Position numbers and translations under genes: made by a program
Notes under the pieces: model-generated
The model's input: only the letters and a program-made list of their open reading frames with translations
What the model was told of the DNA's origin: nothing
The model's database searches: none
Shown here: positions 12,826 to 25,433 of the stretch, one piece after another
Layout of the letters: every line of letters starts with the position of its first letter
Position numbering within the stretch: position 1 is the stretch's first letter
Assembly (NCBI RefSeq): GCF_027943255.1
Contig: NC_072896.1
Location: 48,324,501 to 48,388,500, forward strand
Source: Anastrepha obliqua
Taxonomy: Eukaryota > Arthropoda > Insecta > Diptera > Tephritidae
DNA: 64,000 nucleotides
Direction of reading: 5' to 3'

Positions 12826-14596
12826 TTGTAGATCTCCCTCCCGGTCGGGAATGTTGCGGTCGAAGTCAGAGTCTCTTAGTCGCTTTAGATACATGCAACT
12901 CTTACTTCATATTTCAGGCCCCAGTGCCGTTTCCTTTCTTAATGTGAAAGTATTTAATGGATTTTAATTTAAAATCTACATCGACAAATAAATAAAATGA
13001 AATTTTATAGTAAAATCTTAAAGTGAGAAAGCCAGCAGTTTTCATCAAACGAGTTAGTTGTACAGTGTTGCATTCAAGTTCTAAAAAAAACTTTGTATGC
13101 TTTCAACCTGTAATTTTATACCTCGTTTACAATGATATTATAAAACACTTTTAGTTCTAGTTTTCGATCCATGGTATAATATAGTAATATGTTTTTTGTA
13201 ACCAATAATAATAAAATACATGAAAAGGAAGATAAACTACTTGTTTGTGCAGAGGAGAAAAAAGCGAAAGTAAGAAATTGTATATACAAACACAAAACAC
13301 TTTCTTTCCACGGCGTCATCGGCGAAAAAACTCATTTAGGGACTTTTAAAATTCGCGCTGTCGTAATTTAACTCGTGGGGCATAATTTTTATTAGAATAT
13401 TTACAAACACATGCTTTTTTGTTTTCCTTTTCTTTGTTTTGTTTATTTCAAGTGATAGCGTCAACTAGTTGTCAAAGTCGTGAGAAATAAAGTAGCGGTT
13501 TTCGAAACGCGTCACCTTTAGTATTCTCTACATCGTGTTTTGCTACTATGTATAATTTTTAATTTAATTCCGTGACCACATATTTTAAAATTATAAAAAG
13601 CTTATTTTGTACAAGATAAATAATTGCTCGTTGTCTAACATTATGGAATTATTCTGTGAGTTTTTGATAAAATATGTTACCTGCTTCTGTCCTTTGTTGT
13701 GGTCAGACAATGGATAATTAGTTTTATATTTCCTTTTACGAGCTCTTCAATGGTCAACGAAAAAGTGCAGGTAAACGGAATTGCAAATATATAAAATGAT
13801 TGCGTGGTTCAAAACAAAAACTTGAGTTCAATTTAATGAAAATAATATTTACAAAAATAAAAAATAATAAAATAAAATAAACGATTAATAATATAGCTTC
13901 AGATAGTATTTTGCTATCCAAAAGGCATAATTTAATCTACCTACTTTGCTGTCATCATTTGAAATTTGATAGAATTGCTGTGTGTGTGTGACGTCACACT
14001 TTCGCAATTTATTCGTGTGAAAGTTTTTTCTATTTCGTCAGGCAATCACAAGACTCGAGTGTATTTCTGTCATGAAATAGCTTCTGTTAATAAATCTGTC
14101 ATTCGTGATGGACATAAAGCTTTAAAGCTCCCCTTCGCTAAGATGGCCATACTTCTTATAATTATCAAATGCTATCATTATCGTTGCTCCTCGTTTGTAC
14201 AATATTAGAAGCATGTAGATCACGCCAGTCGCAATAGAATAAACATCATATATTTTAAATGCCAATTGATTTGTTATGTTTACTCAGATTTTTATTTATT
14301 GGCAAAATTATATGAGGGATATGGGAAGTCGAGCAATAAGGTTATCGGTAATCGTAAATTGTTAGAAACGCAATTTCGTGGACCTATTTTATCAACATTC
14401 CGCAGAATTTAATATACAAGTGTTCAAATTAAATCGATTACAGTTAGTACCATCTCTTATCTTTGTTTAATGTTGAGTTGTCTCATCGGCTTTAATTAAG
14501 GTTTTAATTCGGGGAATTCTGCGAAATATTTTAACTATTTTAATTGTGCTTTGAAAAGGATTAAAAGTGGAGTTGGAAAAAGAAGAACTCAAAGTT
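12826..14596. promoter_or_regulatory. Divergent IntS3/Fis1 intergenic region
   Basis: The IntS3 ATG (12825, minus) and Fis1 ATG (14597, plus) are head-to-head, so this 1.77 kb must hold both promoters and 5' UTRs. No TATA box or core element is convincing. A degenerate SINE piece sits at 14038-14155. Short open frames here (for example 13966-14208) show no family match. Confidence 0.4.
14038..14155 (+). repeat. Degenerate SINE body fragment
   Basis: CGAGTGTATTTCTGTCATGA followed by AATAGCTTC and TCTGTCATTCG lines up with the SINE consensus segment that runs from CCTCCGAGTG to CTGCCGTTCGG. The match is diverged and lacks both ends. Confidence 0.4.
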
Positions 14597-16700
14597 ATGG
14601 AGGAGATGATGGAAACTATAGTACCGCAAGAAGATTTTGATGTGTGTAATAACAATGCAATTATTAGGAAATAAACATCTTTTTGTTTGCAGCGAAATGA
14701 ACAAAGATATCTTCGAGAGCTAGAGTTGGATGGACGTGCAAGTATAGAAGCTAAATTCGGCTATGCATTCTGCCTTGTCAGGTGCGCTCACAAGCAGGAC
14801 ATCGCTAAGGTATATAAATTTTATTCTACGCATAAAAAATATTTTGGTCGAATGAATCATCGATTATATATTGTATAATTTAATATATGCACTTTTTGAT
14901 GAAATATAATTATTCCACTAATTTTAGGGGATAGAATTATTGGAAGAACTCATGGAGCAACATCCAGAGGGGCGACGAGATTATCTCTATTACTTGTCGT
15001 TAGGGGAGGCACGAATGAAAAACTACGCTCTTGCCCTGCAATATTGTAAAGTTTTCTTGGAAATAGAGGAAAATCCACAAGTTCGGTCCTTAGAGGTATT
15101 TAGAAAAAGTTATTTTATAAAATATAAATATAATTATTACTCGAAATTATTCAAAAGCCTTCAATTGCGAACGTAAAGAGGCTTTGTATTTTGCGAAATA
15201 TGACTTTGCTGGTTATTTTAGATATAACACATATTCATAATTAAAATGTGACGTATGAATGTGTTTTACGTGGCTTCAGTTTTCTCAGTATATAAGTATA
15301 CTATAGTAATTAGTTATTAACATCATATTTACGCTATTACAGAAATGACTGCGTAAATCGCACATTTAATAATAATAGCATTCTGCTGCATAATTGTACT
15401 GGTGTTCAGGATGAGCATTTGGCAATTTGTAATGTATGTTTAATGTCCTATTACGGTTATGCAGTTTTTATGTTGTTTTAGCAGTTCTGCGAACTCTATT
15501 AGTACGTTGAAGTCACCGATCGTCATCGTCTAATTCATCTAACGGTAGGCCCAGGAAACTGCTGTTTTGAGTGGTTGGGTAGAGAGGGAGAACGTTGTTA
15601 GGTGAGTGGGTTTGAGAGAGCATGTGAATAGGTAGTTAGAATCGAGCGGCGTACCTTCTCATGCCCGACATATATTGAGTATGTCGGCGTCGAGTCTGGA
15701 TAAATTGAAGTTAAACTGCAATATCCAGACCGTAATTGAGCCATATTGCTGGAGCTCTTGGTCTGCAGTGGATGGGGATTCGATTCCGATAACGGCATTC
15801 TGGGGTCGGTAGCACAATGAATTTTTTATATGAAGATGTGAAATAATCAGTGGCCGAGTAAGAATGTATTCTTTTCTAACATTTTTTAAATTTCTTTTAT
15901 TTATTTATTTTTTTATTTAATCGATTATTTACTTTAAGTTTGCGTGTTTTTCTTCACTTGAAAATTCTTGTGGAGATGACGACAATGCTTTCGCCGATTT
16001 ACAGCACCGCATAAAAGCCCAAACGAAATCATCATGGTAGATCATTTCATGATCATTTCATCATTTTTTTTAATATGATATCCGGTATATATGCCGAATC
16101 AACGAGTTACATGTTCCATTCGATTAGACCAATTTTTTAGTATTTTTTCCATTAAATCTGGCCGTGTGGCGTCAATGGCGGCTTGAATATTGCAATAAAT
16201 GGCAATTCGGATCACCGTAACGACAGCTCCTTCCTCATTTCGAAAAAAACAAGGACCGATAATGATGAAAATCGCGAACATATTTCTTTTTTATTTATTT
16301 TATTTTTTTTAGAGCAAATTTTCACAATTCGGAACCATTTTTCTGGCGTAAAAGGATTCATGATAATTTGCCAAACCTTAGTGACCAGAAATGTCAACAC
16401 AGTTTGCCATTCTCAACTGTGAAACCATATTTATCGATATCGATAGTTCGCATAAAGCAAAAAAAAAAATTAAAAACACCCGATATATATATATTATAAT
16501 ATATACTTAACTATTAAAACTTCCTGCTAAATATATTTATGCCTCCATTTATGCGTATATAAATAAAATTCCATTTTTTACAGGAGTACATTCAAAAGCG
16601 ATACGATAAAGATTTGAAGAAAGGTATGGCAGTTGCAGGCGGAGCAGTACTTGTGTTGGGCGGTATTTTGGGTCTGGGCATTGCGCTTGCCAAAAAGTAA
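14597..16700 (+). CDS. Fis1: Mitochondrial fission 1 protein (Fis1), 4 exons
   Basis: Fis1 is a tail-anchored TPR-fold adaptor of the mitochondrial and peroxisomal outer membrane that recruits fission factors. Exons 14597-14641, 14693-14809, 14928-15095 and 16584-16700 join in phase 0 throughout, giving 148 aa (human Fis1 is 152). Conserved features are an IVPQEDF N-terminal arm, FGYAFCLVR at the first TPR helix, GRRDYLYYLSLGEARMKNY at the second, and YCKVFLEIEENPQ. The C-terminus has the basic RYDKDLKK, then a hydrophobic anchor at residues about 126-146 rich in Gly/Leu, ending AKK. Donor 1 is GTGTGT. The 1.5 kb third intron holds LINE and transposase fragments. The start is the ATG that gives the family-length N-terminus; upstream 5' UTR exons cannot be excluded. 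Confidence 0.95.
15520..15800 (-). pseudogene. Jockey-type LINE ORF2 C-terminal fragment (Fis1 intron 3)
   Basis: Minus-strand translation in shifting frames gives AQLRSGYCS, then GHE, and NPLT..FLGLPLDELDDD. This resembles the end of jockey-group polyproteins (LRSG.CS, a Cys/His-containing stretch, NFLGLPLDDLDED). Several frameshifts and stops are present. Confidence 0.6.
15985..16285 (-). pseudogene. IS630/mariner-like transposase C-terminal fragment (Fis1 intron 3)
   Basis: The minus strand reads NIQAAIDATRPDLMEKILKN and then WSNRMEHV, followed by a stop and a YHIKKK-like tail. This resembles the last helices of DDE transposases of the IS630/Tc1/mariner group. A related fragment lies at 33595-33735. 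No terminal repeats are seen. Confidence 0.5.
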
Positions 16701-17834
16701 TGCTTTGAAAATCAAGTATAAATTATATAGTTATTATTTTATAAAATACTTCATATTAAAGAGACTAATTTGTTAACTAAATTTAGAAAATATTTTGCAT
16801 TATTTATACAAACAATTTTCATCTAAATTGAAATTGTATGTGTTTGTTTTATAATTTATTTGATTTATTAAAATATTTACATCATTTATATTTGTAGTAA
16901 AAACAGACGTGATAAATAAATAATAAACGAGCGAGGATTACCCACGACATCTTAAAATATATATGAAGCCAAATATTGTTGAAACTAACTAATCTGATTT
17001 AGAAAATATCGTAGAGCAGTACGCCCAAAGGAAGACTCTATGTACATATGAGTTTTTTTACAAAGATGTTTGCGTCAGCCACATCAGTTTTCAACGAAAT
17101 CGATTGTCTTCGCACATCCACTTCGCACAGTTGTAAAACTTCCTTTAAGAGTACTTTATTAAATACTTATACATAAAAAAAGTATAGTTAAGCTTACATG
17201 CATTTTTATTAATTCTCACGATCGGTAGAAGACGGGGTAATTATTACAAATAAACCATCTTTTAGCCGAATTAAAAACGTAACTTCAGTAGAACTTAGGA
17301 AATGGAATTAACATAATTGACACACATTTTTTAGATCAATATTTTGTCTCAAATACATAAATTTGAAACATGGATTGGGGCTTTTAAGGGCCCAATTTTG
17401 TAAGTTCTACGAATTAAAATATTTTGTTTCTCTAATCTGTTTATATCGCTCAGTAACCGTACAAGGGACATGAATTGTCAAAAAAGACAAATGATATTTT
17501 AAGTATCTTTATATTATTTTAATTCTAAATGTGATTTTCGCTCTAATCATTTATCTTGTTGTGAAGTAAAGGTTTTTCTTAATATGAGTTGTTTCTTGTC
17601 CCTTCAGTAGTTATGTGTGACATGCACACAAATGTTATAATTAAAATCTTTTTGCAATAGTTCTAAGTTGTTTTTTTATTTCTTTAGTTTTAGCTTAATA
17701 TGTATAAAATTGCACATATTTAATATAAAACGTAGATAATCTAATTCGTATAAATACAAACAAATATAAATGCATCCGTTTCCAAAACTTAAGCGTCATT
17801 AATAAATATCGTTGAAATTTACACCTACCGCGTT
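16701..17834. other. Fis1 / BCKDHB convergent intergenic region
   Basis: The 3' ends of Fis1 (plus) and the E1-beta gene (minus) face each other here. AATAAA-type signals occur on the plus strand at about 16913-16925 and, as TTTATT, at about 17673. No other gene or repeat is recognised. Confidence 0.5.
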
Positions 17835-19079
17835 TTAATAATTTGCCAACTCTTTTATGGCAGAAAGGCAGCGATATTTGTCAGGCAAGTAAAATGGTTC
17901 AAAAACATGTGGGAATGGGGTGTCCCACCCAGTAACGCGCTTCACTGGCGCTTCCAAGTGCAAAAAGCAATTTTCTTGTATAGAGGCAGCTAACTCCGCT
18001 CCGAAACCTTGAGTAAGTGGCGCTTCGTGAGCAATGATAACTCGACCTGTCTTCTTAACAGACTGAAAAAAGGTATTTAATTTTATCTTATTTCGTCCAG
18101 CGCAGAGTTCTGGGTAGCTTTGTTTTTATAAATGTATTTACCTTATATATTGTGTCACGATCCCAAGGCAAAATAGATACTAAATCAATGACTTCGCAAT
18201 TTAACTGAAGCTCTTTCTTTGCTATTTCTGCTACCTTATATCAGAAAAAAATACAGTTTCTTCACGGTATTTGAATTTTAATTATCTTCTACTTGCCTCT
18301 AGTAGTACATGCACCTGAGTTCCCCATCCAATCAAAGTGATATCTTTTCCTTTATGCAGAACTTCTGCTTTCCCCAATTCGGAGACGTAATCTCCTGTAG
18401 GCACTTCCTCAACAGCAGCCCTGTAAAGGGTTTTTGGTTCAAACACTATGCATGGATTAGGATCCCGTATGCAAGCTAGTAGCAATCCTTTAGCCTTGAT
18501 CGGTCCTCGAGGAACTACCACTTTTAAACCAGGCGTATGTGCAAAGTAAGCTTCCGGACTTTGAGAATGATAAAGAGCACCATGACCTACAGCACCGCAC
18601 GGTACACGGAACGTCAAAGAGCCACAATCAAACAAGCCACCACTGCGATAACGACATTTCGCAGCTTCGTTAACAATTTGATCAAATGCTGGAAAAATAT
18701 AGTCGGCAAATTGTATTTCAGCTATAGCTGTGGAACCCACATTCGCAACACCAATTGCGAATCCAGCTATTCCTTGCTCACAAAGTGGAGTATTAAACAC
18801 GCGATCTTTGCCGTACTTATCGCGCAAATTAACTGAACAACGAAACACCCCACCGAAACCTACATCTTCACCGAATAGTAGCGCTTTAGAATCTTGTGCA
18901 AGTACTAAGTCCATAGCATTATTGATTGCTTGAACCATATTCATTTTTTCACTGCCATTATCCGTGAATGTAGCTTCCTTGGGCGACTTGTCAGGATAAT
19001 AGGTGAAATGGGAACGACTCAAGGCCGTCACAGTTCGTGACTTCAGTACGCTCAGTAATGGACAAAAATATTTATTCAT
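17835..19079 (-). CDS. Branched-chain 2-oxoacid dehydrogenase E1 subunit beta, mitochondrial
   Basis: This is the beta subunit of the thiamine-diphosphate E1 component of the BCKDH complex, which decarboxylates Leu/Ile/Val-derived 2-oxoacids in the mitochondrial matrix. Exons on minus are 19079-18297, 18234-18142 and 18062-17835, giving 367 aa (human BCKDHB is 392). The N-terminal ~30 residues are basic and Ser/Thr-rich, fitting a transit peptide. Diagnostic blocks are [82 protein letters not shown] and, in exon 3, [13 protein letters not shown]. The first donor reads GAG|GCAAGT, a GC-AG intron that keeps frame and gives the conserved [12 protein letters not shown]. The alternative is GT at 18292 with acceptor at 18231, giving LLEA-TEIAKKEL. 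It is head-to-head with Haspin. It is the BCKDHB orthologue (CG17691-like in Drosophila) rather than PDH-beta, judged from the exon 3 tail. Confidence 0.93.
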
Positions 19080-20658
19080 TTTGGAGTATAAAACAACAAT
19101 TAGCTCCTACACACTTGTTTCGGTGATAATGTTAATGTTATCTATCTGAGGTTATGTAATCTAGCGATCTTTCTTTTGCGATCATATGTTCGCAAGAGTT
19201 GCCAATAATTTCAGTGGACAGTTTTCATTATCACTAAAACCACGGAATCGAAAGCTTCAATGCATAATATTGATATTCCAGGGAATTATTCAGTTTTAAA
19301 AATATTCCCTCAAAGTAGTCCGGATGAAAAAAATTCTTTCGATCTTACTTGGAACTGGAAAAATCAGCGCCAAATAGTAGGAGGTAATGTATCGTTAGCG
19401 GCCGCCGTAGCCGAATGAGTTGGTGCGTGACTACCATTCGGATTTCAGAGAGAGAACGTTGGTTCGAATTCCGGTGAAAGACCAAAAATGCAGGAAAAGT
19501 TTTTTCTAATTTTCTAAACAACATCAAGACGCACACCACAAATAGGAGGAGGAGCTTCGGCCAAACACACAAAAAGGGTGTACGCGCCAATTATATATAT
19601 ATATAATGTATCGTTTTTCTTTACACACCGAATCTCAATGCAGAACAAGGTTGAGTGTATTGCAATTCTTTCATAGGCAGGAATAGAATAACACAATACG
19701 GTGGAGAGAATTCAGAAGGTGTGACCAACATCAGAATGTTAACCGGCTCTCAGAGATTTGAAGGAATCAGCTGATTTGTTGACGTAGCAGAGGATGTAAC
19801 ATCAGTTTGTTTACGACAAAACTGAGATTGTTTGGCGATATAAGAAAAAATCAATACAATAAAAGACAATAAATCGCCATTCGTGCTGGTGAGTCGTATT
19901 TAAGAGGTGTTCTAAACACAATCAAGAGAAGAACTATTAAGTTCTAAGTTGGGATTCTACACCAGCCTGGGGCAGTATTTTGTAAATACTGTGTAAGGTC
20001 GCTAGTGCCGGCGTAGTGCCAATGAAAATATTATATTAAAAATTTTAAATTGACTTTCTCAAGTTTTCGCGAAATCAACAAATTTGAGTGAATGTGCGAA
20101 GGGCACGAGATAACAAAAATTTAATTCCGTTTTGGGCTGAAGTGTCTTTGGGCAGATCAGGGTGGATAGCTGCTAGCGGATACTGAAACCACAAGTGAAT
20201 ACCACTGTGAAGTTACTAAACTAAATTGTGTTGCCACCTAATAATTAATTATACTTACAATACCCACCACCAACGGGTCGTGAAAATATAGAAGAAATGC
20301 TAAAATAACCTTGTATTCTATCAGCCTTGCACCGTGCGTTTACATTTTCTGATACCGTCTTGTTTCTATAATGACAGAATAAGAGATTTAAATTTAATAA
20401 TAAGTACTTTAGTTCGATTTTAATAATTTACGTTGTAGGATTAGTATGCAACAAAACTTGAATGTGTAACCATGACATCATTATAATAAATTGATTGCTC
20501 CAGATTGTTTGGGCTTTCGACTTTTGACACAGTGATTGACACATTTAGTCAATCATTTGTATAAATTTAAATACTTGACCTCGCAGAGCGCGTATTTACA
20601 ATTTGCAAGCTTTTACATATATTTTTGTTAGGATATTAATAACATATTTTATTTTGAT
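19080..20658. promoter_or_regulatory. Divergent BCKDHB/Haspin intergenic region
   Basis: The two genes start head-to-head 1.58 kb apart, so both promoters must lie here. The SINE at 19398-19603 is inserted inside. No core promoter motif is convincing. Confidence 0.4.
19398..19603 (+). repeat. tRNA-derived SINE, near full length
   Basis: The order is GCGGCCGCCGTAGCCGAATG (A-box-like region TAGCCGAATGAGTTGG), the GGTTCGAATTCC B box at about 19461, GACCAAAAATGCAGGAAAAG, then CAACATCAAGACGCACACCA, AGGAGGAGCTTCGGCCAAAC and a TATATA tail. Part of the body (the CCTCCGAGTG segment) is deleted. This copy shows the head-to-tail structure of the family. Confidence 0.8.
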
Positions 20659-23339
20659 ATGGACGATAATTCTGAAAAAAGTTTACAAATAGACCGTACT
20701 TTAGAGGATGGTGCCTGGTTGGATTCATTTGACAAGCTACTAGAGCCAAGACCGTTTGTATTCGATATTTTGTGTGTTTTCAAGTCTGGGAACTTTTTAT
20801 TTAATTAACTTATTTTCAGAATACTACGCGAATTAAATATTTTGAAACGGGAGGTGCATGCGTCATTCAACCGCGACTCAAGTGTGGAAAACAGTACCGG
20901 TGGTAAAGCAAATGAAACAGACATTTCGAGAACTTCGCGACATTCTCCAAGCGTATTGAATGAAGATAAAATTCGCAAATCCAGCTCAATTTCCACTCCT
21001 TTAGTACAGCACGGGTTGAAAGCTGATCCGTTCAAGTGTTCGTTATCGCCAATTGGCGCATGGCGACTTCTATATTTTGATAAAGGGAAAAATGGTGTTA
21101 ATGATGGCAATACACATCAAGGTAGAGGGCATTTAAAAAGCACACCTCTAAAACCGAGAATTACCGTGGTTGGTTCGTATATACCAGCGTAAAATTCATA
21201 TTCATATGTACATAGGTGAATATTCACATTTTTTGCAGATTATGATGAACCTGTAAATCAAACGATTGATGGGGAATGTTTAACTTCCACTTTATGTAGA
21301 GACCCTAAACGGACAGGGTGTGGCAAACGCACTACTAATTCGAGGCACGTTTGTTTTGAGCCAACAATTGACAAAACATTAAATAATTGTGTAGAGAAGG
21401 CAACAACGAAGGCGTCGTTAGAACTCGTAAATGGCCAACAAAAAGAAGTGATAGAACAACGCATTCCTAGTCTTACACTACAGCCAGGAAAATGGCGAAA
21501 ATCGTTTAGTGTATGGCGACGTAAACAAGGTAGCATAAATTTTAACAGAATTTTATTAAATAAACTTTTTGGTTAAATATATTTTTGAATTTAGTTGACA
21601 AACGCCCAAGTTCGTTGAACAACCGAAAATCAGCAAATCGCAACAGCTCTGTAGAGTATATTGGGATTGTTGGCACTGTTGCAGGTAACAGAAAATCGAT
21701 ATATTTAAAGCCTGAACACGTTACGTTTGGATCCATTTCTATACCTGAAAGTGGTGATGTGTGGGAACGTCGAGTATTGGAGCGTTGTAATCAACAAACC
21801 CCCTTACCCTTTGAAGAGTTGTATTCAGCGGATAAAATGCCGTATTGCGTGAAAATTGGCGAGGGAGCTTATGGGGAGGTGTTTTTGAATGCAATGAGTA
21901 AACGAAAGATGTATCACGCAAGTAGTACAGTGATGAAAATTATACCTATTGAGGGCCAGATTGAAATTAATGGCGAGACACAAAAAACGTATGCGCAAAT
22001 CTTGTCCGAAGTGGTGATCTCATTGGAATTGGCAAATTTACGAAGAGATGTAGATTTAAAAAATGTAACGCCTGGGTTCGTAGATGTTAAAAAAGTGGGT
22101 ATAAGAACTAATATGCTATATTTTAAATGTTATAAATATTTATTTTTACAGGTTGCTTGTACCAAAGGACAGTACCCGCATCATTTAATAAAATTATGGG
22201 AATCTTTTGATGAAGAAAAAGGATCAGAAAACGATCATCCAGACATTTTTGATGCCACTCAAATTTATATAATTCTAGAACTGGAGTTTTGCGGTAGAGA
22301 CTTGCAGAGTTTTCAGTTTCAAAACGCTGAACAAGCATACTATGCTCTCCTTCAGGTATGCACAAAAAAGAAAAGTCACCATTAGAGGCGTTTTTTTTTT
22401 TGAAGGAACAAATTTATTTGAAAATATTTGAAAAGTGGGGAGTAGTAGTTGTACGCGACATATCGTCTGTTAATTCGATGGGTGCGACGTTTTGGTAGTG
22501 CAAACCCAACTCAGGGGTTCTTTAAGTTTTCTTTGCAAAAGTATAAAATATCTTCCATACATTTTTACACAGTGCTGTTAATGTGACAATCCTTGGCGGT
22601 ATATATGTATGTAAATCTTGTTAGTTCCGGTTACGTAGACCCGCATGTGTAGGGAACAACAGATTTTTGTTGTAACATTATAAAACATTTCCATTTAATG
22701 CATATTTAAATAATTGATCATTTTTACTTTATAAATATTATTATTTTTAGTAACTTTTGCCTTGCCACTTTCTCGTTGCAGGTTGTGTTAACGTTAGCTG
22801 TAGCCGAGCATGCATATCAATTTGAGCATCGAGATTTACATTGGGGAAATATTTTATTATTGAACACAAGTGCAAGGGAGTTGAATTTTACATTGGACAG
22901 TCACATCTATGTTGTACCTACAAAAGGAGTCAAAGTTACTCTAATCGACTACACCCTTTCACGTATGACTGTTGACAATTGTTGCCATTATAACGATATT
23001 TCTTGTGATGAAGACCTATTCACCGCCTCAGGTGACTATCAATTTGAAATATACCGTATGATGCGTGACATTCTAGAGTAAGTTTGGAATTATTTATTGC
23101 TACTAAAAAAAATATCTCATATACTGACATATAATTACAGTAATAACTGGCAAACCTTTGAGCCGCGCACTAACGTATTTTGGATTTCTTACATCATCGC
23201 AAAGTTGATTGACGGAGTTCAGTATAAAAATAAGCGTACTAAAACACATACAACATACTATGCCAAACTGAAGAATCTTATGGGAATCGTTTTGGATTTT
23301 AATAGCGCCATTGAATGTGCGAAATATTTAATGAACTAG
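20659..23339 (+). CDS. Haspin: Haspin serine/threonine kinase, 7 exons
   Basis: Haspin phosphorylates histone H3 Thr3 in mitosis, recruiting the chromosomal passenger complex to centromeres. Exons are 20659-20771, 20820-21172, 21239-21529, 21595-22094, 22152-22355, 22782-23077 and 23141-23339, with phases consistent, giving 651 aa. Residues 1 to about 290 are low-complexity and poorly conserved, as in other haspins. The kinase domain is C-terminal: glycine loop IGEGAYGEVF (340-349), Lys in VMKII (367), alpha-C Glu in SEVVISLE (391), catalytic HRDLHWGN with Asp505, and the haspin-specific DYTLSR (543-548) in place of DFG. KKV...GQYPHHLIKLW and the final MGIVLDFNSAIECAKYL fit the haspin C-lobe. 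The exon 2 donor (G|GTTCGT) and exon 1 donor (GTGTGT) are weak and inferred from phase. Intron 5 contains a hairpin repeat. Confidence 0.92.
22583..22660 (+). repeat. CCGGTTACGTAGA hairpin repeat copy (Haspin intron 5)
   Basis: TGACAATCCTTGGCGGTATA, then TTCCGGTTACGTAGACCCGC and GGGAAC, match the copies at 5074 and 55353, with a few substitutions. Confidence 0.6.
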
Positions 23340-24425
23340 GTCTAGTAAATTATATACATATACTTTTTTCTATTGTTATATTTGACTATTAAAATGTTTG
23401 TAATCCATTTTAATATCCACTGAGCTGCGTCCAAGCCATACACTCTATATATTTGATAATGATTGCAGGAGCAATTTCAGCCTTTGTAAGACCATTTTTT
23501 TTATTTCCTATGACGAATTTTGTTTCTTGATGGCATACTTTAAAGCTAGCTGGCAACAATAATAAGATATTTAAATACACATTTTTTTACCTTTTTAGTA
23601 TTGCTACGAAACAGTATTATTTTTTTTTTCGATTTATCTGAAGTTAAATGAAAAGTATTTGTAAAGTTTTTTCAAGCAAAAACTCCATCATGACTACATT
23701 CACACACATATATAAGCAAATGATCAAGAAAGCTTAAACTATGACCGTTTAATAGAGTTAAACTATGCAATATAATAAACCTCATTTTGAATTTGAATGA
23801 ATTACGATGTGCCAAAGTAACCTTTGTTTTAGAAACAATGAGTTTGTCTCTTTTAAATTCAAATTGGATTTTTCACAAGAATTAGTATGTGATGAGAAGT
23901 AAAACAAAATGAGAGAAATGGCAAAATGCTCGAGGCAATATTTTTGGGACATAAGCGACTTAGCGCTCAAACGACAATTTAGACAAAAAAATTAGAATGA
24001 TTTTTCGGACAGTCGATACTGATTGCATTTCGCCCTTAATTTTTATTTTTATTACATTTATCATAAATCAATAAAACTTCTACTCAATACATATGTATAA
24101 CCATATTAAATGAACTCGCTTTGTAGATTTACACAAAATTTCTTTTGTTAATGGCTCTGTTCAGTGGATGCTAATTTTATTTATGACATTTGAAGTTTTA
24201 CATTTTATTATATAACTTTTGTATACATTTTGTGCATGCTATTTTTATTTTTTAGTTAGCAATAAGTGACGATTTAATTGCAATAATATATATCTTTACC
24301 CTAATGTATTTTAAATAATGCTGCAGTAAACTATTTGGTGTATGTTGAGGATTTATTACGGAAAGAGGGTAAAATAATTTCAATTACACCCTCAAAATTT
24401 GAATTTATCTGTGTATACACATATA
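23340..24425. other. AT-rich intergenic stretch after Haspin
   Basis: The first part is probably Haspin 3' UTR. No gene or named repeat is recognised up to the mariner element. Confidence 0.4.
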
Positions 24426-25433
24426 TACGAGGGCGGTTCAATGAATATCCGTGTTTGATTACAAAAGGCGTGTCTGAGGGAAGTTGGTGTTAGCATCTTG
24501 TGCTGCCATCTATTAAACGACGGCAAAACAAATTTCAGACTGATTGATATGTTAGTTTGGATTTGGCAGCTATTCGAGTAAGACGTGCTTCGTAATTTTC
24601 GCTAAGATGGAAAAAGAGCACTATCGTTCGGTAATTCCCTTTTTTTTCAGATGGGGAAAAATGCAAAGAGATAAAAGCAAAGTTGGATGCTGTCTATGGG
24701 AACGCTTCGTCCCAGTTAGATATTGGTCCAACGAATTTAAACATGGGCGAACATCCGTTTTTTTATGAGAAGCGACCAGTACGCCCGGCAGACGAGACAT
24801 GAGTCTCGCTGATCGACAAACGAAAGTGCGCGAAGTAACAGAGGTCATAGGTGTGTCGACCGGAACGGCAATGAATATTTAACATGATAAGTTGGAGATG
24901 AAAAAAATTGTCAAAAATACTCCCAAGTAACAACAAGCGGATGCGGCTGTTGGAGCAATTTGAGCGGAATCCGAAGGAATTTTTGCATCGATTTGTCACT
25001 GTTGATGAAACCTGGATTCGTCATTACACTAAACTAAGACAATCAAAGCATTGGATTTATCCCGGTGAGTCTGTTCCAAACAACGCGAAGACAGTCCCAT
25101 CGGCCGGAAAGGTCATGGCGCCAATTTTTTGGGATGCAAACCGTATTATGTATGTATGTATTTACTCGATCTGGCTCCTCCCGACTTTTTCTTGTTCCCT
25201 AACATGAAGAAATGGCTCGCGGGAAAAAAATTAGTTCAAACGAGGAAGTTATCGCCGAGACAGAGGCGTATTTTGGAGAGTTCAACAAATCTTATTTTTT
25301 GGAGGGCGTAAAAAAATGGCCGGAGCGTTGGGAGAACTGTATCTTTCTAAGGGGGGACTATGTTGAAAAAAAAAAAATTTTAAAGAATGGTGTCTTCATT
25401 TCTAACACGGGTACTTATTGAACTCACCTCGTA
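24426..25433 (+). mobile_element. Near full-length mariner element with broken transposase
   Basis: Inverted ends are CGAGGGCGGTTCAATGAATA at 24428 and CGAGGTGAGTTCAATAAGTA inverted, ending at 25431. Each is flanked by TA (24426-27, 25432-33), so the element is about 1004 bp. The plus strand encodes mariner pieces in shifted frames: a helix-turn-helix part near 24640-24900, FVTVDETWIRHYT (first catalytic Asp, near 24990), GKVMAPIFWDANRIM, then APPDFFLFPNMKKWLAGKK near 25175-25240 with the last catalytic Asp. Stops and frameshifts, including loss of sequence after the GKVMA block, make it inactive. Confidence 0.85.
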
